From Corylus avellana (lineage: Eukaryota > Streptophyta > Magnoliopsida > Fagales > Betulaceae), in the NCBI RefSeq assembly GCF_901000735.1, contig NC_081550.1, positions 9,318,716 to 9,382,715 on the forward strand: a stretch of 64,000 bases of DNA, in the 5' to 3' direction. The notes beneath the pieces are model-generated. The model did no database searches. It saw nothing but the letters and a program-made list of their open reading frames with translations, and was not told where the DNA came from. This document shows positions 22,507 to 36,600 of this stretch, one piece after another; the first letter of the stretch is position 1; every line of letters starts with the position of its first letter. The translations under genes and the position numbers were made by a program.

Positions 22507-24159
22507 GGTAGCTCTGTTAGGAAAGCCTTGAGTGCTAGTGGGGACGAGATGCTCCCATATAAATTTGCTATCTCAAACCAAGCAGAACCAGAGGAGCGCC
22601 GCATGTCTGATTTGTCAGATTGGGCTTCAAATGTCACATCTGCTGCTGGCATCCAGGTAATGGGAAGTTCAACAGCATTACACTAATTCTGAATTTCCTT
22701 GTTACAACATTATCTCATAGTTAAGATTAGATATCAATCGTGTTTGTAAATTGTAGTAATTGCATACATACTTACGGTTCATAAGTCAAATTTCTTAAGC
22801 CTAATAGACCAAGGTCGTTACTTTGGGTGGCAAATGTGCATTATTTTTCTTGTTCATGCATTTCATTTACTCCTATTGGTTCTATCAGTATACCTCATTT
22901 ATCAAACCTCATTGTGGTGATGTTGATCAAACAAAGGCTGGTTAAAAAGACAATTGGTGCAACTATATACATATTGTAAATTAGAATGTCATGGTGCATT
23001 TTTCTCATATGAACACCATAGTAATTGAACAAGTTAGTTACAAACTCAAGCGGGACTATGAGGAGAAAGATGTCACCATAAAGGAGCTAACCACTCTACT
23101 CCACTCATCTGATGTTGCTGGTTCGAAGGTAATGTCTTACTTATAGTCCCTTTGAATTTCGTCGTTACCGAAAAATTTTCTTTGCTTAATCCATATCCCT
23201 TATAACAGAGGATTGTAGAGTTGGAAGCCATTATACATAGGAAAAACACGATTATTACAAGACTAAAGAAGGACATGGTTGTACTAGAACAAAAGGTAAG
23301 AAGCAGGTGGCAGGAATCCTGTGGTTGTAGAGTTTGGGGAGTTCATTGAAGAAAGTAAAAGCAGTATTTGCAATCTCCCTCCATTCCCTTTTTAATTGTT
23401 CCCTTTCGAGGTTTTTGATGTGTATAATGATCTAGTCATATTATGTAGTACCATTTCACATGAAATGATGGAATGACTGCTTATAATGTAAAAAGGTCCA
23501 TCAATTCTAATGGACTTAGTAAAGGGTTTGAATTCCTTCTACACATCTCAAATTCAATGTGGATAAGCTTTGCATTTTAGAAAAAAAGAGGCATGTGCTC
23601 TAAGTCTGCAATGAGAAATGTGCAACAATATTTGCTTATGTTTACTTGAAGAATTTGGTTGTCATGTTCTGAATTTTGTAACTAATAGTAAAATTAAAAG
23701 CAAGTGGTGCACTTTGCTAGACTTCGGAGATCCCCCTTTCCTTCTTCAGACTCAAACTCAAACAGTGAGCAGCGTCCACACATGATAGAAAATCTCCTAT
23801 ATGATATGGATAGTACTACTAGCCCTTCATCTTCTGATTCATACTCTTCCCCTTCTAATCAACCACGAGCTCCTGTTTCTAAAGTTGAGGAAATTTTTGT
23901 TAAGAATAGCTACTTTTCTTTTACAAGAAACCAGATGTCAGCGCCAACAAAATCCTCAGGTTCTTTTGTGAGACCAACAGATCAGAGCTCAAAATCTCGA
24001 TCAATAAGTCCACTTAAAGAAATATCTACAAATTGGAAATTTGATTCAATTTTATCTTCAAGGCAAAAGCAGTTAATTGTTGGAGATTCTTCAAGAAAGA
24101 GTAAAAGGCGACATTTAACTAGATCCAAGGATGCAACCCCTCAAAAGAGATGGCTTTAG
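22507..24159 (+). pseudogene. 3' exons of the coiled-coil protein gene, copy B (best kept)
   Basis: Exons 22507-22656, 23009-23128, 23209-23295 and 23701-24159, all phase 0 and free of stops, giving 50, 40, 29 and 152 codons plus the stop. This copy keeps the exon 2 codon CAA where copies A and D have TAA, and the full 87-bp exon 3 (DMVVLEQK). Its exon 2 acceptor, however, reads CAT instead of CAG, so normal splicing is unlikely. The 5' exons are absent upstream, where L1 sequence lies. The product is unidentified: a coiled coil followed by a Ser-rich tail ending TPQKRWL. The parent gene should exist elsewhere in the genome. Confidence 0.72.
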
Positions 24160-24734
24160 TAAGTTGCATGCAATTTTTTTGCACTTGTTCTTAAGGATGC
24201 CCACTACAACAAGCTTTCAAATTTGATTTCAGCATTTAAAGGGAATATATATGGTACTGAGACGCCTTTACGCCTTTACTATATATATATATAGGTCAAA
24301 GAGTTCTAAATATTTCTGCAACCTGGAGACGCCTTTACATTTCCAAAATGATGCTCAGGAGATGTATGGAACTGACCCTATTTATAAATTTTTAGAAATT
24401 ACAGTACATTAATTTAAGTAAATACACAACTTGGTCTTATATATTTACTATTGATTATTTCAGGACAACCTTAAGCCATACTCAATTTTGGGAGTATTTT
24501 GAATTTCAGACTGTTAGAAAGGGGCCTATTTTTCTTAATCAAGTTTGAAATATGAGCTCTAGCTAGGAATACTTTTCCACGCCAAATGAATGCCTAACTA
24601 GTTGCCCATGAGCATCAATTGTTCGAATTTCAAAACACCACATTTCAAGACATAAATTGGAATCAATATTCAATATACATCAAAATAAAACAAAGAAGCA
24701 TTAAAGGGTACTTACTGAAAAATGTTGGTAGGTT
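24160..24734. other. Intergenic DNA between coiled-coil gene copy B and T2-B
   Basis: Matches 10563-11129. From 24201 to the end of T2-B it also matches block C from 41002 at a constant offset of 16801. No further gene is seen. Confidence 0.6.
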
Positions 24735-25550
24735 TTAGCATTGGGAGTGATCTGATTGGTTTAGTTGTGATTCGCCCAGGGTCGAGGAACGCTTCTTTTG
24801 TTGTGAGTAATAACTGGATTCCAAGTTGCAATCATTCTCAGCATCACGTTGCCTCTTAGATGGTTGAATACCATCTAATATCCTTTCAATTTCATCACAA
24901 TCATCCTCTTCGGCTGAACATTCTGAATTGTCAACTTTTTCTTCTCATTCATCCTCTTTGGTTGGAGAGTGAAAATATTCAATTTCGCCGTCGGAATATT
25001 GTAAACAAAAATTAAAATCAACGTGGGTCAAACTTGGATGATCTTTGGCATTCTCTTCATGCTTGTGTATCAGATGAACTCTGCAGCTTTTAATGAACAA
25101 CTCTAAACTCATTACAAACCTAACTTGTAGATTGTCCTCCTCTAACACAACAGGTTCTAAAACCAAGTACTCCAGCCATACATGATTTGAGCAAAGTACA
25201 CTTGGTAATTTATAAATCTAGGTCTAGTCTCAATTTCTATACCTTTACTGCTGATTGCAAAACTCAAATCAACATAGTCTTTGTCTAGGTCGGCCCCGAG
25301 AATGGGTTCAAAAACAGCACAAAAAGCAATTCCTTTGATCTCATCCAAATATGGGAGCCCATTAATATCTATTGCACATGAGTTACCGCCATATGAATTC
25401 TCCTTACGATGGCTGAACCAAGCTTCTGGTATCCTATTTCCCGGAAATACAATTCCACCACCAGAATAGTCATTATAAGGTCCCTAGTAAATGAATAGCA
25501 TCAATTTTCAGAAGTAGAACCCATAAACCAAGGCACATAAAAATACGTAC

Positions 25551-25570
25551 AAGAGAGAGAGAGAGAGAGA
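25551..25570. repeat. GA microsatellite at the T2-B exon 4 donor
   Basis: A short (GA)n run directly beside the gtctct donor of the long LRR exon. It is longer in T2-C (about 42356-42388) and T2-D (63842-63872). The first gap of the window lies in the same run of T2-A. Confidence 0.85.
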
Positions 25571-27021
25571 CCTTATCCAATAAAGTATTTTCCACCTAAT
25601 TACCTATATTCACATCCAATTTATAGCATTTAGACAAGCCAATCCATTTTACCGCTCCCAATCCGCTTGTGTTGAATTGAAGTTTTTTTGATAAATCTGG
25701 AAAACTTTCCAACGAAACACATCCATCAGCCTCTATATCTTCTATACTTGGTGGAAGTTGTGGAATTTCTTCAAGTCGCTTGCAATCCCTTACGCAAAGA
25801 TACCTTAATCTAAGAAATCTTTTGATGCATGCAGGCAGTCTAACAATATCACTCCCTGATAGATTTAAGCAATCTAAATTGGAAAAACAATTAAGTGTCA
25901 TGAATAATTCTGGTTTTACTAGGCGCGTACATTTTTTTAGATACAGCAGTTGCAGTGCTGGAAACCCAATTGAGGAACAACCATCATCGAAAATGCATGC
26001 ATTTGCTGGAGGAGGCGATGCAAATAATTTTGTACTTGATGAAATTTCAGATTCCTCTGTGGACACAACTGAGAGCATGGATTCTCTTTCATCCCTCATG
26101 GCCTTTGTTGGAAGCTTAACAAATTTTGAACACCTTTCGTGACCAATAGTATTTAGAGGCTGCAACTGAAGACTACTTGGAAGATGTGTAAGGTTTTTGC
26201 AATCTTCGATATCTAAAAAGGCAAGCCCAGTGAAATATACAATGGAGGAAGGTAGTTCTTTTATAGCAATGCCCCTTAATACAAATTGTTCCAAGCGTTC
26301 CATTTTACACTCAATTTCTAGAAAGTTTTGAAGACTTGCACAATGCTGAAACCGAAGAGTTTCAAGAGATCTTAACTTGAGGCTTCTTGGCAATGTTATA
26401 AGGTTAGAGCATACATAAAAATCCAGATTTGTAAGCTTATCAAGGCATCCAACAGAGTCATCAACCTTAACTAAGTTTTTGCACTCAAAAACACGTAACT
26501 TTTGTAAATTTGGAGTTCTTGAAATATTAGGAATTTCAGTTAGGTTTTCAAGTCCAATGAGTTCCATAATACTCAGGTTTGGTAAATTCTGCAAAGTTAA
26601 AAATAAAAAAAAATTTTAAAAAAATAATAAGCTTCACAACATAATTCTAAAGAAAAAACATTAAAAGTAACAATCATACCTGAAATCCTTCCTTGAGTCC
26701 TTTGAAGAGGCCATTACGCATTCTTAGAATAGTGAGTTTCCGTCCATGGAAATTGGATGGCAAAGAATGTAAAGGACATTCAATCCAATCTAGCACTCTT
26801 AACTCATTAGGGAGATAAGTAAGCTCTTTAGAAAACTCTGCATTACGACATATAAAATATCTTAGCCTTTTCATGTTTTCAAAGGTATTGGACCTCCACT
26901 GTATCAAGTCTCGTTCCGGTAAGTCCACTAATATGCCTTTAATATTTTCTGTTCCCTATTAAGACAATGCATAAGTGTGTCAACAAAATCAAAACATGAA
27001 GTTATCCATATTTTATCACTT

Positions 27022-27046
27022 GCTATATATATATATATATATATAT
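27022..27046. repeat. AT microsatellite in T2-B intron
   Basis: A (TA)n run in the intron between the NB-ARC and first LRR exons, also present in T2-C (43841-43864) and, longer, in T3 (50566-50595). Confidence 0.85.
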
Positions 27047-28596
27047 CTAACTTGATAGAATTATAATTTTTATTGTTATATATACACACATTATTTTATG
27101 AAAATGAAGCAAACTTATATTCCATCATTCTGGCAACCTATGTTGCTTTAAAAAAAAAAAAAAAGATTTTCATAATAGATAATTTTCTTTTATTATTAGA
27201 ATGTCTCGAAGTAAGTGATCAAATTCAAGATGTCAAAAAAAAAGTACAATACTCATAAAAAGTATTTCTATATTTATAAAATAAAAAGTACAGTACTCAT
27301 AAAAACTATATCTATCTTTGAAATAGAATAAAAGACAATTTCATTGATGATTTATTTATTCTTTTGGAGTGAAGTACATCCAAATACTTAGTTTTGAGAT
27401 GGATGGTGCATGTATATGTGTGTGCGCAAGTATATATGTGGATATTTTTCTATCAATTTTTGCAAAATGTAAATTTAAAAGGGTGTTTTTATGACTGTTA
27501 CCACATTTTCTTCCAATACATAACGGACATCTTCATGATACCACAACCTACTGCATTTGCCAAGTTCATTGGGTGACTCTTGACGAACTATTTCTTTACC
27601 CATATTTTGTTGTAAGTCATGCATGACCAAATTACCACACTTAATAGTTATGAGAGACTTATCAATAAGTACTCCGATACCACTATCTGGAAATAAACTG
27701 CAACTATTTAGTATATGAGTGACATATTTAGCATCCACTCCTTTGAAGAAACAAGCAATGTCAAGGAAAATATTTTTCTCATTTTCCTCTAATCCATCAT
27801 AACTTATTTTAAGAACATCATAAATTCCTATGCGAGGATTTTCTTTGTACTTTTCCAATTCACTTTTCCAATGATTTATTCCTTTTCCATATAGATTTGA
27901 ACCTACTACACTTAAGGCTAGTGGGTTGCCCCCAGCATAACGTAATGCATGTTTTGTGAGTTCCACAAAATCGTCATTAGGTTTGTCACTATGGAAGGCA
28001 TGTCGACTAAATACCTTAAGAGCTTCATAGTCCTGCAATTCATTCATTTTATATCTTAAATCAACTCCATGCGTAGCTAATAAATGCTCATCTCTAGTTG
28101 TTATGATGATTCTACTTTCCAAACCAAACCAATCAAGTTCTCCGGATAATGTTTCTAATTGGATCAATTCATCAACATCATCAAGAACTAAAAGAACCTT
28201 TTTCATAGCCTTTTCTTTATGACATCTTGTCCTAGATTAACACTGGGAACCTTCAAATTTGAGTCACGTGGGATTTGAGAAAGAAGTTTCTCTTGCAACC
28301 TGAGTAGACCATACTCTTGCTTTGAATTTTCTCTAACATTTTCAAGAAAACACTTATCTTCAAATTGATGAGCAATTGAGTTGTAGATCGCTTCGGCAAT
28401 AGTTGTCTTCCCAATTCCACCAACTCCAAAGATTCCTACCATTCGTTTGTCTCTCATTCCAATTCTTAAAAGTACATTGATGTCTTGCACATGAGACTCT
28501 ATTCCAATTGGATAATTGGCCAGGACGTTTAAGCATGTAGGACTTACCATTGTTGAGACCACTTGAACAATTTCATTTATAAATTTAGATTCATTC

Positions 28597-29466
28597 CTAC
28601 CAATGAAAAAGATTAAAAAAAAAAAAAAAAAAAAAAAAAAGAACAAACATTAAATGAGTTGGAGCAGTCACATGAAAAGATATAGGAGCGTGATTTACAT
28701 ACATACTTTTTCTTTGTAACAAATGAAAATGGTAGGCAACATGATTTAATCCTTCCCTCCACAAAATCTCAATCCTCCTATTGATTGATCACATGTCGTC
28801 CCATAAATACTCATACTTTTCAGTCTTTATTTTTTTTTGGTCATTCTCGAATTTGGTTTTGCCTTATTGATATCAAGAGTGTTTTTTGGCATTTTACTCT
28901 AAAATGTAACTGCATTTGTTCAAATTTTCTTTTTTTATTTATCACATGGGGTTATTTTTTTTTAAAATGTTAAATTTTTAGTAAATTGAATAATTCTTTC
29001 ATCTTGCATCATCCAATAATAATTAGGTATTTTTGTTTGAAATGGGTGCTAAAAACTTATATTATGAAGTATGAAGTGTTAAGTCTCATATATATGATTG
29101 TAGTACTAAAACAGAAATTATATTAGATTATGCATGTAAAATGACTTTTATGTTGTATTAAATCAAGGTTACATGCATAGGAAATCTTATTAAAGGCGGA
29201 GAGGAGGGTGCAGCCCAGATCGAGTGACCTTTTTCTTTATGTTTTTTAGTTTTGTCTTTCAATTCACTGCCGCATGACATTTTCGTGTTAAAAAAATTAA
29301 TTGTAATACCAATTTTTAAACAAGTTGGAACACATTCCTAGCAGCCTCACCAAAACTTTTTTTTTTTTTTTTTTTTTGTTATTTTGATTAGACAATTTAA
29401 CAAAAGTCTTTTGACTAAAATCTTCCATTTTTCAGCCATACCATTTTAACCCAAAATAAAATGTGA
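28597..29466. other. T2-B upstream intron, up to the gap
   Basis: Intron 1-like sequence that resembles T3 intron 1 (53112-53805) in order: a long A run (28618-28640), 'caatcctcct' words, a T-rich part, and 'ttatattatgaagta' near 29059. By that alignment the TIR exon would begin at about the gap or beyond. It is not visible, so it is either in the gap or lost. Confidence 0.6.
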
Positions 29467-29566
29467 NNNNNNNNNNNNNNNNNNNNNNNNNNNNNNNNNN
29501 NNNNNNNNNNNNNNNNNNNNNNNNNNNNNNNNNNNNNNNNNNNNNNNNNNNNNNNNNNNNNNNNNN
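29467..29566. other. Assembly gap of 100 N
   Basis: Exactly 100 N, between the T2-B intron and the 3' part of a MULE. The T2-B TIR exon and one end of the MULE may be hidden here. Confidence 0.97.
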
Positions 29567-32206
29567 AATAAACATTAAATATTGTAAATTAACAAGCCAT
29601 TACCATGTCCAAATTCTAGTCAGTTGATGCATTATCTCGGTGGTATTGTCTGACATGTGACCTTCTTTCATCTTGTTTCTGCTTGACAACGCATGGTCTC
29701 TTGCTGTGATCAAACTTTATGTAGTGCCCACATTGATTCTTGGTACCCCTTCTTCCTAATTGTATTTCTTGATTCGTCAGTACCCCTTTGTCTCACTTTT
29801 TAAGGTCTGCCAGGAGCTGACCTCGCCTTGGGTGGCTCAATCTTAGGTTAGTTGCTTCTAGGCCATTGGTCTTCATTTGGCATAAGGTAGACAATGTAGT
29901 CATATGACTTGAAGTACTTTTCCTTACCGTAATATTTTACTTAGATGTTCAGTTGGGTCTCCATCTTGGTGTAGAGTGTCAGAAATGCTATGAGAACATG
30001 GGATACCAGTTACATCCCATTTCTTGCAGCCACAAGTTCTAGCATACACATCTACAACAATTTTTTTCCTAAGGCGTTTAACTTCAAACATACCCTGACC
30101 GGCATATGTACACCAACAGTGACTGGCTTCTTCCTCTTCTTTTTCTATCTTTCTCCTAATCTTTTGCCCTAAAGCCTCCTCCATTGATTTGTTTAACTCC
30201 TTCTTCCTCACATACCTTCTCATTAACTTACATCTAATTCTTGCTCAAGATTGCCTGGTCAAAGAATTTTTTGATCTATGAATTGAAACTTTTACAAGTA
30301 TTGTTGTGCAAGAGGCCAAACTTACAATTTGTATTGAAATATCCTCTACAGCAAGTGTTAGGATCAACCTACTCTAGGTAGGCATGGGCATCCTTACTAA
30401 CCATTTTTATCTCATCCATGACTCTGTAGAACTTTGTCTCTGTGTAGGATGCGGCAACTTGCCAACGAAAATCCTTTAGTAGCACCCCCCGATGACGTGA
30501 GTTTCTGAAATTAGCGTACAAGTGCCTAACACATGTACAATGCTCAGACTGCGGACATACTTGTTCTAGGCTTGGACTGAGGCCCTACACAATAGTTGAA
30601 AATATAATTAGTTGCATCACACTAAACACTCAATTTATATGAATAATAAATAACTACTATTTTATCATCTGTCGATCCGAAATAAAAGTCAACCTATGTC
30701 GAGTAGACCCAAGATCTGGAACAAACGCCTCCAGAAATTATGTCAAACTATCTTTCGTCTCAGCCTCTACAACAACCATTACAATAGGTTACATGTTGTT
30801 GGCATCCCTGCCCACAGTAGCCATTAACTGCCCCTTATACACACCATTTAAAAAACATGCATCAAGACCCACAACATGCCTACAACCTTTTACAAAACCA
30901 TTCTTCATGGCTGCCAATGAAATGTAAAGCCTTTGAAATCTGCATGACACTTTAGATATTGGTCTCTTAACCATCAAAATCAAACAACTATCCACATTAG
31001 TGCTCCTAACCATGGAGCAATAATCTCACAAATAATGGTACTGCTCATTCAGTTTCCAATAGATTGTTTATCTTGCTTTTTTCCTTGCCCTATACAAAGA
31101 ACTCACATGGACATCCACATTCCATTTGGCTTTCACCTTTTTCTGTAACACATCTATGGGCATGTTTGCCTGCTCTTTAAAAGAATCCGTGCACCAATCA
31201 TCAATCCAACTTAAGGTGATCAAATGATTTTGGTACTTCCTATTGCAGGTGTATTTGGGCCTTAGGGATACTAATAAGAATGTCATCTCATTCTTCAACT
31301 GCCTCTCATATACTCTATACTTGCACCTTGGATCTTTGCAAACAATCACAATCCTCTTATTTTCATTTCTCTTGAATTTCAAATCCTTCCATCTAATAAT
31401 ATTGTATTGTCTCATGCCTTTTCTAAATTCAACTGCATTGTGAAATGTATTCCCTACAATCAATGTCGGATTATTCATATCAGTAGAATCAAAAGGGACT
31501 CTTTTAGTTATATCCCTACGGGTTGAGTGCACTGTACTATCATCACCACTAGAATGTGGTGACCCTAGCTGATTACTATCATCCATGTGTACACTACCAT
31601 CACTCTCTTCCCCACCCTCTCGAGCATCACCCTCCCCATTATTTCCAGCAACATCCTCAACACCTTATTCTACCTCTGTCTCTTCAACAACCTTTTCAGC
31701 ATTTCTAACACCCTCATCAATGTCTTCATTTTGATGAGTATTATCCTCATCAGAATCAAGACAATCTGTATCATCACTAAGAACTGAATCCCGAATGCAT
31801 CCTTCCTAAACACAACTGCCCTCTTATACTTTGAATCATCTTCTTCATCTCCATCAACTACAACATCTATTACACCATAAGTTATCATATACAACACTAC
31901 AAGATCATGATCTAAATATTTTGCCACCATTTCACTTACATTGTTGTCAGATGACAAAAGTCTTAACCCTTGGTGTAAAGGCAATCCTGGTAAGCTGTAA
32001 TAAACAAGGTCCCCAAACTTATACCCATATATCCTACATCTGTCCCCTATATTAAAAAAATTTAATTTGTTCCCATCATATGGGTCTGGATAATTACTAA
32101 CATCGCCACCAACATAATTAATCCTATATTGCCTGTTAAAAGTACCCCCATGGTGTTTCTCAAACATCATAGAATGTGTATCCATCACGTATCCTACCAC
32201 ATTCAT
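29567..32206 (-). mobile_element. Decayed Mutator-like element (MULE) transposase
   Basis: Minus-strand pieces in the order of a plant MuDR-type transposase. From 32206: an N-terminal domain (HHGGTFNRQYRINYVGGDV); then the MuDR DNA-binding domain (31586-31068, VGNTFHNAVEFRKGMRQYNI, CKDPRCKYRVYERQ); then the transposase core (31013-30670, MKNGFVKGCRHVVGLDACFL, with a later FISDR); then a SWIM zinc finger (about 30100-29960, ARTCGCKKWDVTGIPCSH) and a C-terminal knuckle remnant (CGHYIKFDHSKRPC). Several stops, for example TAA after ANNM in the core, and frameshifts make it inactive. The terminal repeats were not found; one end is in the gap. Confidence 0.85.
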
Positions 32207-33680
32207 TACATTGAAAGGTTTAATACCCTAAACAATTCTAAACACAAACAATTAATACAATGAGAAAGTTATAAATATACCAATGAGTAAACATTTGCAT
32301 TAAACTTTTTTTGTCTTCATCAATCATTGTTGTAAAAACAACCAAATCATAACTGATGGCCAACAACTGGACCCAATCAAAGTGACTACTATTTTATCTT
32401 AGTTCATTTAATTACAAACACAACTTTTCAGAAAATTGTCTCTTTTAGAAAATTCTCCATCTTACCCCTATACTTAGACTAGCCACAAAACAACCAACAA
32501 AGTTTAAGTAGTAATTTGCTACAATGATAACAAAACCAAATATAAATAGTACATTTTGCAGCACATTATGCATTGTGGTCCCGTTTTTTATAGCAGCAAA
32601 GGACTACATTACTCCTAAACCCTAAACAACAACTTCACAAAAAAGTGAACCTTTTTGCCAATACATTAAGCACATCCGTCCCTTTTATGGTCAACACCAA
32701 ACATGAAATATACAATGACAAGTAATGGAAGGGACCACTTGACCACTTTATTCAATTCACAAAACTCATAGTGTTAATCATGTGTCCAACACAAGTCCAA
32801 GCAAGGGGACCACACTTAGATCAGAAAAACAATACAATCAACTGTAATGACCGATAAATTATTTTATGACTTTATTATGATTAAATAAAAATAAGTTAGA
32901 TTTGTGTGGTAAAATAATATAAGATGCTCATTTCTTATATTGTGGGTCATAGTGAAAGCCCATTTAATGACAGAACTAAACTACTCATTTTGAGCCCAAG
33001 CATTAATGTCAAGTTTTGGCCCATTCTCCCTCAAATTCATTTAAGCTATAGGGTCATTTCTATAATTTCTGCATCACACCCTTATCCACTCCCTTGGCTC
33101 ATGTGAACTACACATTGAGCTTACCTTCTTCCACATTTTTAGCTTCTCCTCACTTGAGAAGAACCAACTCATCCAAAAGTCTCCCCTATTTCCTTTCTTC
33201 TCTTATTTCTTCCTCTCCCACGTGAAGCATGAAGGTTGGCCATGGATTTTGAGCTTCTAATAGTGAAGGCATGACAAATAGTTAACTAAATAGTAAGTTC
33301 ATTTCTCTCACTCTCTCCTCCCCATTTTCTCTTGCTATTCCATATGGGTTTGAGATTGTTGGAGTTGGGTTTTGAACTAAAAAATTGCCCTTAAGAGGGT
33401 TGTACACGTTTTCCTTTATGGCTTAAAACCCATTGTTCTCACTCAAGCAACTTCACTCTCTTTCATATATGAACTAGGTTTGAGCATGTACTTTGATTCA
33501 AACCCACTTTACTACCATTTTCCAAGTACCGGGTTACGTTTGTTGGCATTCAAACATCCAATTTACCGATTGAATTGAGGTAATTTTGTAATCCCTAATT
33601 TTCCCTCTAAGTTAGGTCAATTTTTGGGTGTATGGCTAAATTCCTAAAATTGGCTTAGGGCTTTTGTATGTAGTGAATTG
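32207..33680. other. Gene-free region with a possible LTR remnant
   Basis: No protein frame worth calling. From 32843 the sequence starts TGTAATGACC and goes on with phrases typical of plant LTRs, up to about 33685 (gctacaca) where the L1 element begins. I could not find a matching target duplication or a second LTR, so the LTR idea is weak. Confidence 0.4.
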
Positions 33681-36600
33681 CTACACATTATTTAAGCATT
33701 GTGTTGTTAAATTAATGAAATGAAACTTTAATTTTGCTAGAAAGGAAGAAAGAGCTAAACTAATACCAGAAATACAGTTTGCAAAAGACCTAGAAGAAAA
33801 ATCAGCAGGGCCATTAATAACTAAAATAACATGGAGAGCATCCCCTTCCACCGAGATAGGACCTAATCCCATAGAAGCAGCCAAATGAACCACCAAAAGG
33901 GCTGCATGAACTTCACCTTGCAAAACATCCATGGAAACAAGTTTTTGAGTAGCAACTGCAAAAATGGAACAATTTTCATCAATGATCACCGCTGCAACAA
34001 CTGCAAAAGAGCCTCTCACTGCAACATCAAAATTCCCTTTTATCCAACTTGCTACCGGAGGTGTCCAAACGAAGGGAAGAGCAAGATCCCTTCAAGCATT
34101 ATTGTGATGATTGAAAGTATTGGAGATTTCAAGAATCGCTAAACTTGGAGAAGGCTATGTACCTTCATGAATCAACAGATTCCTAGCTCTCCAAATAAAG
34201 TCCATAGTAAGGGAAGCAAAGAGCTGGAATTTGCGCACATCAACCTTAGGAATACCTAGAGCAACCACTGGAGAAAAGAGAGCTATCACCTAGTCCGAAA
34301 TATGTCTGAAAGAAAATGCCAACAGTGAGAGAGGCCAGGGGGAGCTTCTCCAAAGAATTCTACCCAAATGACAATCCAAGAAAATATGAGAGAGTAATTC
34401 CACAAGCCCTTTAGAAAAAGGACACAGCCAAGCCTCTTGATCATCCGAAACCACAAACCTTCCAATCTTATCTCTAGAAGGCAAAATGTGCCAAGCCACC
34501 TTCCATAAGAGATGTTTTAACCTAGCTTGGAGTTTTAGACCCCAAAGGACCAACCAAGCTTCTGAGGAGAGATGAGAGGGCCTGCCACCCATAATGAAAG
34601 AAAGATCATAAGCAGACTTCACAGAAAAAACCCTAGCACAAGAAGGAACCCATGTCCATTTATTAAAAGAAGGTTGAGAGGGCAAATGAATACTTAAAAT
34701 ATTCTGCACAGTGGGAGCATCAAAGAGATCTTCTAAAAGATGAGAATTCCAAACCTGCCAACCTGGAATCATAAGATCAGCCACCATAAAAGCTTGAAAA
34801 TTCATCAAGTTAGCATTTGGAGTGGGTCTAAAATTAGGCTACAAGGGAATCCAAGGAGAATGTCAAACATCCACATTAACACCACAAGAAATACTAATAC
34901 AAGCACCCTTTTCAACAATCCTCCGATTCTTAATCAATCCTTTCTAAAGCCAAGAAGAAGAAGGAGTAGAAGGGGCATTCAAAAAAGAAACACCATTCTT
35001 TATATACTTGCCTTTAAGAGAGTCAACCCAAAAAGAGACTGATTCGAAGTCATCTTCCAACCAAGCCTAGCAAGTAGTGAATTATTCAAAGGCTCCATAG
35101 AATGAATACCCAAACCTCCCAAAGCTTTAGGCATACAAATATTCTTCCAAGAAAGAAGAGAGAGGCAATGCTTTTTATCTTGAGGGTGACCCCACCAAAA
35201 TTTTCTTAGATTGGAATTGATAACTGAACATAAAGATTTAGGAATAAGAAATAAGGACAAGAGATAAGTAGGGATAACATTAGCCATTGATTTCACCAAA
35301 GTAGTCCTTACTGCCTCAGATAAAAGACGAGCTTTCCACCCCGTAAGTTTGGCAAAAAATCTGTCTTTACACATAAAGAGAGGAATACCAAGGTATTTAG
35401 CTCGAGCTGGGATTTGAGCTAAGTTGAGAACCGTGTTTACAGAAGCCTTTGCATTAGGGCAACAATTTCTACTAAAGAAAACAACAAACTTAGACATATT
35501 AATGCACTGTCCAGACCAAAAGGAATAAGTGTTGAGGCATTTCAGAATCACACCAACTTCATTCTCATTAGCCCTAGATAAAATAATCACATCATCAGCA
35601 AATAATAAATGAGATATCGGAGGGCATGATTTGGTCATCCTAATACCATGAAGGAGACCTAAATTCTCTTCTCTTTTAATCAATCTAGAAAGAACTTCAG
35701 AACCCAAAATAAACAAGAAAGGGGGAAGAGGGTCTCCCTGCCGCAACCCACGAGTAGGAAAAAACTTCCCAAAAATAAGCACCATCCAACAAAATAGAGA
35801 AAGAGGAAGTAGTAATGCATTGTTGGATCCATTGTATCCAAACATGATGGAACCTAAGCAAATGTAAAATCTTCAATAAAAAATTCCATTCCATGGAATC
35901 AAAAGCTTTGGCCATATCCAACTTAAGCACTATAAGCGAACAATTTCCTTTTTTCTGCTTCATGGTATAAAACACCTCATGGGCCAAAATAGTATTATCA
36001 TGGATAGATCTACGTTTAAGAAAAGCCGATTGAGCAGGAGAAATAATCTTATGCAAAAATAGCTTGAATCTAGAGGAAAGGATCTTTGAGATAATCTTGT
36101 AGTTGAAATTTGTGAGATTAATGGGCTTGCATTGATGCACTGATTGAGGGTTATTGACCTTAGGAATAAGGGCTATATTCGTATGATTAAATTCCTTAAG
36201 CATATAACCCCCTAAAGAAATATTGAACAAAGGAAATTGTACTAGACTTAACAATAGGCCAATAGGATTTGTAGAACAATCCAGTCATACCATCTGGACC
36301 AGGAGCCTTATTAAGGCCTAAATCTGAAATGGCCAAAAATATCTCAGCTTCATCAGGAATACCACATAGCACAACATTTTCCTCATCCGAAACCACCTTC
36401 TCAACCAAATCTGAGAGGCCATTATCTAGCATAGGATTAGTAGTAGAAAAAAGGGAACTAAAGTGATGAACTAGGAAAGTCCCTATATTCTCTCCACCAC
36501 TAATATGAATGCCATCCAAAGACTTAATACTAGAAATGGAATTAAACCTGCGACGACTTACAGTGGAAGCATGAAAGAATTTCGTATTAAGATCAGTACA

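Larger units (their letters stand above)
24735..28596 (-). pseudogene. TNL pseudogene T2-B: NB-ARC, LRR and C-JID exons
   Basis: Exons on the minus strand: NB-ARC 28596-27502, LRR 26955-26680, LRR 26588-25572 and C-JID 25483-24735. The NB-ARC has a P-loop (GIFGVGGIGKTT), kinase 2 (KKVLLVLDDVD), RNBS-B (SRIIITTRDEHLL), GNPLAL in place of GLPLAL, FLDIACFFKG and an MHD motif (LVMHDLQQNMG). Damage: a 4-bp deletion before kinase 2 (about 28205), a TAG near the end of the long LRR exon (25596-25598) where T2-C and T2-D have CAG, a 1-bp deletion in a T run of the C-JID exon (about 25210) and a TGA in its tail (24945). The acceptor at 28602 is CAT; TAG at 28597 would restore phase. No TIR exon is seen before the gap at 29467. 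Confidence 0.9.

Noticed and set aside
25780..26142. 120-codon plus-strand frame, repeated at 42598-42960 and similar frames at 7241 and 49506
   Set aside because: Antisense to the long LRR exon. It is a shadow of the leucine-rich code on the other strand.
29201..29466. Search for a TIR exon upstream of T2-B
   Set aside because: No YDVFLSF-type or SxWCLxEL-type words occur on the minus strand before the gap, so no TIR exon is claimed.
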